A stretch of DNA of 64,000 bases. It comes from Nelumbo lutea. Taxonomy: Eukaryota > Streptophyta > Magnoliopsida > Proteales > Nelumbonaceae. The translations under genes were made by a program, and so were the position numbers. The notes under the pieces are model-generated. The model was not told where the DNA came from. It saw only the letters and a list, made by a program, of their open reading frames with translations, and did not search any database. This document shows positions 54,939 through 64,000 of this stretch, in pieces; positions within the stretch are counted from its first letter, which is position 1; every line of letters starts with the position of its first letter. The stretch is taken from contig JAKGHH010000004.1 of the NCBI GenBank assembly GCA_022828595.1, positions 53,222,422 to 53,286,421 on the forward strand. The letters run 5' to 3'.

Positions 54939-57533
54939 TGTGGCTTCTCGACCCGAGAGGGGGACGGATTCGGATATGGAGTTTGGAGTCGCCACCTAAA
55001 TTTTTGGAATTGGGAATTTAGGAAAACTCGGGATTTTTCAAGAAAAACATTTTGTTTTCTTGGTGACTCGTTACCCAATGGGGATGAGATTCTTTGGGTC
55101 CGGGGACTAAGGTACGGTGCGGGAAGGTGTTAGGCACCCCACACACGCCTAGTTAAACTAGCTTCTACTTCACCAATTTTCCAAGGAAATTTAATTTTTT
55201 TGGCTATTGAAATTATTGGAATTGCACAAATAAAAAAAAAAGCAAATTAACAATTAAAGAGTCATGCTAAGATAGACAAATAATTAAATGAATAAAAAGA
55301 CTATATTAATGAACAAACTAAAGAAATAATAGGTCACAAAGACTACAATAACAAATGAATAAGAAAAAAGAGTTGAATAGCTAATGAAAATTAGATGACT
55401 AGTAAGGAATGGTAAGAAAACATGTGAAATGGCTGAATGTGCAACTAGTAACATGGTCATATCGTGGACATCAGACTACGATCATGTAATTTAACAAAAC
55501 AAACAGCCACTACACTAGATGAGAGCATTGTCCAAATACTAATAGAAAAAGGAGGAGAGGGAGAGCAACGGAGCTAAATAAGTTTAAACATGATGCATGC
55601 AAATTATCTAACTAGGTACAGTGCCACTTAAGTGTAAAAAAAGGTAAACAAATAAATAAACATATCAATGAACTACAAAAAAAAGAAAAAAAATCTCAAT
55701 GAATGAAGAGAATATACGTTAAACATGAAATCTAACACAAGCTAGCAAATCCATCTTTGGATTGAACTAATAAACTAATCAAAAGAAGAAACTTGAAACC
55801 TTAACAACAAAATTCTTCGGATAGATTTCTGACTAATCCTACTCGATACTTACAAAGAGAAGAAAAAAGGATGAATAGAAATTATGCTGATGGGGTGCTA
55901 ACGGGCGTATCTTTTTCAAGAACTTAACTAGCCGGAACGGTCTTTCTCTCCACCGATGCATTCTCTATGACAGATTGACAACGTAGACATTTTCAATGAT
56001 TTCTAGTTGGAGATTTTCATAGTATGTGCTCTTGATCATTCATTGGCTGTTCTTGGTTTGAATTGTAGCCCAAGCGTTGGAAAACATGCTTGATGACTAA
56101 CTTTTCTACAATAAGATCTTCGCTTCAAGAATGCTTCATGCCTCTTTTCTTGAATTGAGGCACGACCCAAGGATGTTCTTTGGCTTCAAAATGATATGGG
56201 GGACTCTAGGGACGATGGAGAGTGAGTGGGGAGGTTTTGGGACGTGGGTAATGGCCGTGGGAGTTCAGCTCTCTCCCTAAGTTAGCTTGTGTAGGTTTGA
56301 TTGTGTGTCTAGGATGTGAGAAAGGGGTGGTATTTATATATTTTTTGAGAGAGAAAATGAATGTTGATTGAGAGAGTGATCTGTCAAGACAGCTTTGTGA
56401 GAGATTCTCTCAATCAATCAAGACAAAGAGTGAAAGACTTCACCAATTTACCTAACTTGAGCATTCCAAGTTTAGGTGATTGGCTTGATTGATTGGAGGC
56501 TATAGCTGGTCAAATCTTAGATTTTTAAGATGTTTCTAGAGGCTTAGGGGAGATTTGGGTCGTGGAATGCCCTAAGTTCGAAGTTATTGTGAAGATGGTT
56601 CTAAACGGAGGGCTCAGATCGAGTCTAGCTTTGGGTCTCAAGATGGAGGGGCTAACGGTGTCGGAATTGGACGATCTTGGTACAGTTGGATTCAGAATTT
56701 CGAGCTCTATCCATTTATAAGGTTGGATTTCAGATTTTATGGGGGTTAGGATTTTGGATCAGAGATGATTCCGATCGGACGATCGGAATTGGTTTCGGTT
56801 TTGAGTCTTGAGATGAAGGGATAAGCGGTGTCGAAATTCGGGCGATCTTGGTTTCATTGGATTTGGAATTTTGGGCTCTACGTACCTATGGTCTCAGATT
56901 TTGGATTTGATGTGAAATGAGGATTAGGTTTAAAATGACTCCGGTCGAATGATCAGAATCGGTTTTGGCTTTAGGTCTCAGGATGAAGGGGTAAACGGTG
57001 TCGGATTTTGGTGATTTTGGTGTTGTTGGATTTCGATTTTCAGGCTCTACATATCTATAGCTTTGGATTTCTGATTTGGTGTGAAATGTGATTTTGGGTC
57101 AAAATGATTCCGATCGGACAATCGGAATCAATTCCGGCTTTAGGTCTAATGATGAAGGGGTAAACAATGTCGGATTTGAGTGACATTGGTGTCATTGGGT
57201 TTGGTTTTTTGGTCTCTACGTACCTATGATTTTGGATTTCTGATTTGGTGTGAAATGTGATTTTGGGTCGAAATGACTCCGATCAGACGATCAGAATCAG
57301 TTCCGGCTTTGGGTCTAAATATGAAAGGCTAAACAGTGTTGGATTTGGGTGATATTGGTGTCATTAGGTTTAGTTTTTTGGGTTCTACATACATATAGTT
57401 TTGGATCCTTGAGGCCCCAAATTTTGTAAAATTTCAAAAAATACTCCCAAATCAACCACGGGGTTAGCTGAAGCATGCTTGAAGCTTAAAGTACTGCAGA
57501 AAGACTGAAGAGCACAAAAATGGGGTGCCTACA
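54939..57533 (-). repeat. 5' LTR of the minus-strand gypsy element, with palindromic subrepeats
   Basis: It reads tgtggcttctcgacccg to ggggtgcctaca on the plus strand and matches the solo LTR at 32306-34928. Between about 56640 and 57400 it has five subrepeats of about 160-172 bp, each holding a copy of a near-perfect palindrome. Confidence 0.85.
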
Positions 57534-57538
57534 TGTCT

Positions 57539-59640
57539 AATATGGGCCTATTTGGCCCAATCCGGCCCTAACAATCAACCTATAACATCCAAAAACCCCA
57601 CCATGCCAAATTTAGATTCTATTTTGACTAATCACATTAGCCCGTACATGCAAAACCCTTCTTTGAGCCCAAAACCGTATCAATCCATTTATCATTGACC
57701 GAAAACCCACATCATTGAACAAAAAGCCTGGTCTGAAGCCCTAGACCCGTTTTGAACCCTTTTTCCAAAATTACCAAAATGCCCTAGATTTCTCTAGATT
57801 TACCAAAATGCCCTCATTCCTACATATAAAACCCAACCTAAATTTCTCATTCAAGATAATCTACTATTCATATCCTCCCTCCTTCGAACGAAAAACAGAG
57901 GAGAAGCAGCTACCCCTTGATAATCTACTATTCATTTCTCTTCTAATTTTTGAAATCTGAAAATACATTGTTCATTTTCTTCCCTATTCGAACAAAACCA
58001 TTGTGGCGGTGGCATCCCCTCCACCTCCGGCTAGATCCCTTTTTCACTCCACCTCTAGTCAGATCTCCCTCACTCTCTCCTCCTTCTCACCTATTCACCT
58101 CCCCTTCTCGACAGAGTAAACCAGTGGCGGCAAAAAGGGGATTTCGATCTCCTCCTCTCTCTTTTTCTTCTCCCTTTCCTTAACTCATCTTCAACATTAT
58201 TTCCCTTTTTTTTTTCTTTTGTTTCCTCCTATCCATGTCGCCCATTTCTTTTATCATTCCTGGCTTCTGAAGCTCATCGGTGTCGCTCTGATCTTCGACG
58301 AAGGAGCATAGGACAGGGCAGCAATGGTGATTTCCTAAGCTGATGATAATGATCAGGGGTCAGGGAGGTTGATATTCCAGCGTTAAGGACAACCCCCTAG
58401 TAGTAGGAGGATCCGCGCCATCAATCGTCGTCTGGTTAACCACAGGGGTCATCCGATTCACCGATTTTACCCCTGTCTTGTTGATTCACCCGTCAAGATT
58501 GCATCACCGTATTAACACCAACTATTTTGCCATTGAATTTCTCTCTTAGTGTCTTTCTTCAATGAGTGGTCTCCTTGTTCCGTCGGTTGAGCATAGGCCA
58601 AAATCCCGGACAAGTATTATGTTGTCGTTTCTCTGGTTTTTGTTTGTTCTCCTTCCTCTCGCTTTTATACGTATATATATTTGATTGATTTCCTCATATC
58701 GTATCTCCTGTGTTTTGTCGTGGATAGCCGGAATCCGATCAAAAGTAGTAAACAGAACTGGTGATGAAGTTTCTGTCCAAACCAGTCTTGATGAAACCTT
58801 CGTCACCAACCCAAAAAAGCCTTTTGTTCTCAGAAGTTTTAAATTCTCATGTAATTTTAACCTGAATTCATGCGCCATTATGGAATTGATCATTCTTGGT
58901 TTGATCAATTTTCTTCCCCGGTGATTATTGTAGCTAGTCTACTGCCTAGTTCTTTTCGTTGATCTGTTATTTGTTTTGTCAATCGTGTTCCTGTCCAGTA
59001 TCAGGTTCTCACTTCCCTTTGTTAATTGCTTGTTAGTTTATATCACATTTCCTTAGTTTTAGTTATTTTTTGAGAATTAAGTAGTTGCTTCTTGTTATTG
59101 AATTAAGTAGTTTGAATTAGCTCGTTCCATTTGTCTGTAGCAGACAAAATGTAAGCAAATATATGCTAGGTGAAAAGAAGAATATAACTATACATTTCAG
59201 ATTCACAATGAGAAGGATGATAGGCCAGGAAGGGTAAATTAATATAATCACAAAAAAGGGAAGTTAAAAAATGAAAAATAAAAGAAATAAAAATATAAAA
59301 AAGTAAATTTAATGAAAATCATGAATAAAGGGGAGAATAGGTCATCACAAGAAATGATAATAGATAACAAAAAATGAAGTAAAAGTAAAAAATAATAAAA
59401 AGTATAAAGAATTCAAAAAATATAAAAAAATGAATAAAATCAAATAGGGTTCCATAAGAGAATAACAAAAGAAAATATAAAAAAAAAATAATAATAATAA
59501 TAAATAAAAATACATAAATAAATTAAGGAGGTTTTTCTTTTGGCTTGGTATGTTATTGTGGTTTGTTTCCTTTATTGCTAGTTTGTCTAAAAAATTATGC
59601 ATTTGTGATTGTGCTTGTTTGGAATACCATGTAGGCCCCA
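57539..59640. other. host sequence, CT-rich 5'-UTR-like stretch, no gene recognised
   Basis: A TATA-like tacatataaaa at 57821 precedes a CT-rich, leader-like region to about 58250. The ORFs (77 codons at 57950, 120 codons on the minus strand at 58546-58908) do not resemble known proteins. 59200-59520 is strongly AT-rich. Could be an LTR or a gene fragment. Confidence 0.35.
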
Positions 59641-60522
59641 CCTCTTGGACTCAGGAGAGGGGTGCCTAACCCCTTCCCTCTCCCACCCGAGTCTTACCCA
59701 AACCGGTTAGCCAATGCCCCGGGATCTGGAGTCACTATTAAAATAAAATATTTTTGAAAACCATTCTCGGAGGTCCCATCACCTCCATTTTACATAATTG
59801 ATGGATGGCAACTCCAATTCAGCCCAAGTGATCCGTTTTCCGATGCTCACACTTGTGCTCCAAATTTTAGCTACTATTTTATGTAACTCATTTGCCTCTT
59901 GACCCCAGCCTTCCAACTTCCTTCCTTCTGAGATCACCATTGTTTGCTTTTTTTCTTTTTCAAATCTCTCTTTGAGGGTAAGAAACCAATTTTCTAAGCT
60001 TCTTTTCCTTTTTGGTGTGTATTATTTCTTTGAATGGCTGAATTTGCTTTTCCATTCGGAGCACCAGCTAACATTAACTACTCCATCAAGAAAGCTTTGG
60101 AACCAAAACAATGCTTCACCATGTAGTAGGACAATACCTCTTCTTCCATTTCTAATTTTCATTATAAACTCCTAAACATACATTTCCTCCAGCAACAAGA
60201 CCTTAGTCTCCATTTCAGGGATCCTTCTCCACTTTCTTGCACGGGAAGTCTTCCATTTCCACCATAAAGTTATTCTCATTTGTTATACTTATTTTTGTCT
60301 GTTATGATGAATATATGATATTAGTGATGTGCCACATGTTTCCTACATTTTTGTATTTTTTTATATTTTTGTGTGTTTTCATCTCTTTTAATTTTTTTTT
60401 ATTATTTAACTATGACATCAAGGGTTGACCCATTTTGACCCAAAAAGGTTGAATTGTTGATTCACCACCAAACATAAAACAACTCCATTTTTTGTTGGTT
60501 TTAAATTTGTATTTTATTCTTA
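59641..60522. other. gypsy-like LTR scrap and unassigned sequence
   Basis: At 59640-59760 the words ggtgcctaacc, ccttccctctc and ggagtcactattaaa match in reverse the ggtgttaggcacccc-type block of the gypsy LTRs. No boundaries are evident. The remainder is AT-rich. Confidence 0.4.
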
Positions 60523-61069
60523 GGGTCATTTACTTAGACTCCCCTTGTAGTTTATGTATTTACTAAAACCTTCCCTCTAGTTTGTATTTTAGTACAACAC
60601 CCCCTATAGTTTGCAATTACTTTACTTATTTAACCCTCTGTTAGTAACCTTTTGTATTTCTATTTGGGAATGGCCACTTGACCTCTTAAAGCAATTGGAA
60701 AATGTGAAAGGGCATGGAACCAAGGTTTTTTATTCTAAAAATACCCTTTTAAGTTTTCATATCACATGTAATCTACCCCTTCTCCAAACAAAGTTATTAA
60801 GTGAGGTGAGGATTTATTTGTTTTCTAAAAGGTTCATAATAGAATTACTAGATTTAGTTTTGGAATCAAAAACTTGGATCAATGCCCCTTCATATTTTCA
60901 GCATGCCTAGGTCATGTGACCATTCCCAAATGGAAATACAAATAGTTCTTGATGGAGGATCAATTAAGTAAAACATATGCAAATTATAAGGGGTGTTTTA
61001 GTAATACGCAAAATAGAGTTAGGTTTTAGTAAATAGTTGAAACTATAGGGGTGTCTAAGTAAATGGCCC
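60523..61069. mobile_element. 547-bp MITE with ~165-bp inverted repeats and 9-bp target duplication
   Basis: The ends read gggtcatttacttagac (left) and gggccatttacttagac (reverse complement of right), and the arms align for about 165 bp up to ttgacc/atgacc. The flanks ttattctta (60514-60522) and ttattttta (61070-61078) match at eight of nine bases. The length suits Mutator-type transposition. No transposase. Confidence 0.85.
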
Positions 61070-62560
61070 TTATTTTTATCATCAATAAAAAACAATTATT
61101 CTTTGTTACACTATATTTTCTTTAATATGGTTAATTAATATAGGGCCAAGTTTAGGAGTGCTTGTTTGAATAAGCAATTATTTGCATTTGGCACCCAGTT
61201 TTTCAAATCGGGCGTTTGGTGGTCTTTTTCTCTAGTAAGGTCCTATTTATTTAAAAAGACAACTTTAACCCTCATTTTAAGAGTGCCACATCTACAATGA
61301 CTTAAACAGATTTCTAAACGCCAAATCAAGCACATTATATGCTAATTCGAATAAAATGAGAAATTTCAAATCAAATTCCCTAACAAATCATACATCCATA
61401 ATTCTCCATTTAAAAAGATAAAATTGCCCCTCATTTAGGATTGCAACGCTTATTCATATATTAACATTTGAGATTTTTTCTACCAACTAATGAACTTTCC
61501 AAAACATCCCTAAAGAAATCATATATCTTGCCCTCATTTAGCAGTGTCATGCCTATTCATCTATTAACATCTGAAATTGTTTTTTTTTATTTTTTTTTGC
61601 TTTCAAAATCGCACTTTGTTGCCCTAGTTTTCTCCTTTTGACTTCACTTTTTGTTTTAGTGTAAGGAAATTTGAACATTTGACATTTGTTTCTTCAAAAA
61701 AGGGTTCAATTAAAGACAACCGGTTGACATAAAGGCTCAAAGGGTGGCCTAGTGGATTAAATAATGGGGGTCAGAGTGAGTAAATGACTAATAAATGTCC
61801 TCCCTTCATCTCTTGATTGCATGCATAACTCATGAAATAAATACATGTTAAGCTTATCCCCAATTGACAACTCAAGGGGGGGAATTATTACTTTTACAAA
61901 TGTTGGGGTTCTTTAGTGAGCTTGCCCTTAGTTTCTCGCTACTTCTTTCTTTACTTTCATTTTTGTGACTTTCTTCTCTTTTTATTATTTTTTTTTCTTT
62001 CTCTTTAATTTACTCATCCATGGAAACTTGTGAGTTTTGTCAAAGGAAAGTTTTGACGAAAGGCTCAAATGGGCTAACTATCGTCTGAATAAATGATGAG
62101 GGACTAAGGGGAAATGATTGGACGAAAATGGCCTCCAGTCCTTTCTTTGATCAATCAACAATTGGCACAGGTATTGTAAGGGTGCCTTTATTCTATGCTG
62201 ACTTAGAAGGAGCTATTGCTAGTAGATTTCGCCTTGTATCTTTAGTGCCTATGCCACCTGGGTTGTCCCCTTCTTCAAATATTTTCTTTTTTGAATTTCT
62301 AATCAACAACCATCTTTTCTCAAGAACACATCCACGGGACTTATATCAAGTCTTTAGTTAAGGTCATTTTTGTTCATTGAATCTAGATATATTAGAAGGA
62401 CAAATGAGACCTAAATGAATTTGTTGTTTTATTGGGAGTAAGCATTGGGACACAAACATAGATTAATTAATAAAGACATAAAAAAGCCAACTTTTATTAA
62501 GTAATCATATGAATACAACGAGTTTTAAAAGCGTTAAGACTAACAAAACAAAGTTCAATG
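61070..62560. other. unassigned repeat-derived sequence
   Basis: Segments near 61730-61770 and 62050-62130 (aaaggctcaaa, gtggcctagtgg, gatggacgaaaatggcctcc types) echo 49330-49710 of the minus-strand gypsy element. No ORF is recognised. Confidence 0.35.
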
Positions 62561-62579
62561 CAAAGGTGCTTTAGCTAGC

Positions 62580-62745
62580 AGTATGTCCACAAGCTCGAGC
62601 TCAAGGTTGCGTTGGCTATCATTAATGAAGTGTTTGATAACATACTTTAATTGCCAACATTTATTAGTCTCATGTCCTCATCCTTGATGGTAGGCACAAT
62701 AAGCCTTTTGGTTGAAATTCTTTGGATCCATAGGAAGTTTCTAAT
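62580..62745 (-). pseudogene. gypsy gag fragment with zinc knuckle-like motif
   Basis: The minus strand reads NQKAYCAYHQG, stop, GHETNKCWQLKYVIKHFIND. This is the CxxH-GH-C motif and following helix of Tat-like gag/protease polyproteins. No neighbours complete it. Confidence 0.6.
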
Positions 62746-64000
62746 ATAACAAATAAAAGTATCATTTCTTGACCAATATGGGCAAAAGTTGGGAAGGTCG
62801 TTAAGGTGACAAAACTGTGAGCTCCAAAAAGCTCATGGTTAACTCAAAAAGATGGAGTCACCACACATTATTTAGAGAAAATGAATCCTCATTTTAAATT
62901 TTGAAAATCAATTTTATTGTCATGATAACGACTTTGTCCTCTACAAGAAAAGGCATACAACCAAGAGATTTTGGATCCCAAGGATCGGAAGAGGGACGAT
63001 GTTGGACACCCCTCTTTCCAAGTTGTTGTACTATCCTTATACAATAAAGGTTTATGCTTAATTTCCAATAGAAATGGTTGCTGAAGTTTCAGAAATTTGG
63101 AGAAACATGCTTCCTACCTCTCACGAGACCGATTTTGTTGTTATGTTATTGTGCCTTAGGTTAAGACCCTTGTCTTTCTGCCTCTTTTTCTCACTCTATA
63201 AGAAGTTGAGAACAATGGTTATCTAAGGTCTTAGAACTTCATGCAACCTAGAAATTACAAACTCAAGCTGAAAGGAGGGATGAGATACTTACCTCTTGTA
63301 TGTAACCTTGCTAATGATATTCTAATAGTCAAATTAAACAAATTAAAGAGTGATTAGGCGACCTCAATAGAGGTTTAAAGTTGTTGAATGTTTGGATATT
63401 TTGTTCAAATTTCATATTTAAAACTTAGTAGGATGAATTTGGAGTTTTTCAGAGGTTGAGTTGGAAATGGAGTTCTACGTTAGTTAGAAATGCTTTTGAG
63501 GTTTCTCCTCTATTTCTCCTCTCTTCAAATCCCCCAAAAAAGGTCCCCCTTAGAGCTTGATTTTTGTATTATTTGTGGAGACAAGGAAGAGAAGATGTCT
63601 AAAATTTACTCAATCAGAAATCCTGGACTTCAAGATAGTTTTTTTTTACACAAATGGGTAAAGAGTTTTCAAAGAAAATGGTGCCCAATCAAGCTTTCTT
63701 ATTTGGTGAAAGATTATCCTTAATTTGGGGGATTGGTTTTTATGAGTTTTGAGCATCCAATGGGAGATTGGGGCGTGCCTACCATTGTAGTCTCATATTT
63801 AGGGCTATTAGTGGCAGAAAATGTAAATTTAATCCACTTACAAATATTATTTTGTCCTTGCTTGGTTTTAAGTGGAGGTATTTTTGGGTTTTGGGCTTTT
63901 TAAGTTTATTAGGCTTAATTTCATTAGTCCATATGTTTGGTCAGGTCAAGAATGGGCATGACATCATCCCCCACCCTCTTCGAGTTCTAGGTTGGGACAG
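62746..64000. other. no gene recognised
   Basis: Near 62840-63020 the words ggagtcacc, ggatcccaaggatcgg and gttggacaccc echo the gypsy LTR block in decayed form. The ORF at 63490-63723 is not recognised. Confidence 0.35.

Larger units (their letters stand above)
45156..57533 (-). mobile_element. 12.4-kb minus-strand gypsy element, TSD TGCCT/TGTCT
   Basis: The right LTR (54939-57533, the 5' LTR of a minus-strand element) and a left partial LTR (45156 to about 46000) have the same outer end. The flanks are tgcct (45151-45155) and tgtct (57534-57538). On the minus strand the 5' LTR is followed by a primer-site-like gcgactctactggggatttt at 54935-54916 and then gag. No protease, RT or integrase is recognisable, so the element is either non-autonomous or deleted. 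Its left LTR is cut by copia LTR copy E. Confidence 0.7.

Noticed and set aside
58546..58908. 120-codon minus-strand ORF
   Set aside because: No family resemblance, no context; may be chance.

Overview
This is nuclear DNA of a flowering plant: GT-AG introns, a plant eIF3c gene, plant LINE, SINE, Ty1/copia and Ty3/gypsy elements, and many short foldback elements. I cannot name the species. I see nothing specific to grasses.

Only one gene looks intact, eIF3c (translation initiation factor 3 subunit C, plus strand, 7647-17851, three coding exons, 944 codons by my count). Its second intron is about 7.3 kb and is a nest of insertions: a LINE (11757-14233, 12-bp target duplication, poly-A) inside the 3' end of an older LINE, a 616-bp inverted-repeat element in that same older LINE, and a copia RT/RNase H remnant with its 3' LTR.

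Layout: 1-864 repeat-derived sequence; 865-2489 an unknown inverted-repeat element; 2495-6382 a second inverted-repeat element that carries a decayed N-terminal half of HSP101/ClpB on the minus strand, itself broken by a 157-bp hairpin MITE and a 1.8-kb solo LTR; 6547-6971 a MITE next to the eIF3c promoter; 7647-17851 eIF3c; 18725-19340 a MITE, a SINE with a perfect 14-bp duplication and a LINE scrap; 20187-27450 an ORF split in frame by a 6.5-kb copia element; 27464-28665 another copy of that copia LTR.

From 29353 to 44729 lies a 15.4-kb gypsy element of Tat/Ogre type (708/739-bp LTRs, gag, protease, RT, two RNase H domains, a deleted integrase, a 50-bp minisatellite and a long antisense ORF). 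It has three candidate introns in its RT region and a 2.6-kb solo LTR inserted between protease and RT. From 45156 to 57533 lies a minus-strand gypsy element with gag-like repeat proteins and no recognisable pol; its left LTR is cut by another copy of the copia LTR. Flanking 5-bp duplications (four of five bases matching) support both boundaries. 57534-64000 is unassigned or repeat-derived sequence with a 547-bp inverted-repeat element and a gypsy gag zinc-knuckle fragment.

All retroelement ORFs carry stops or deletions. No tRNA, rRNA or CRISPR was recognised.
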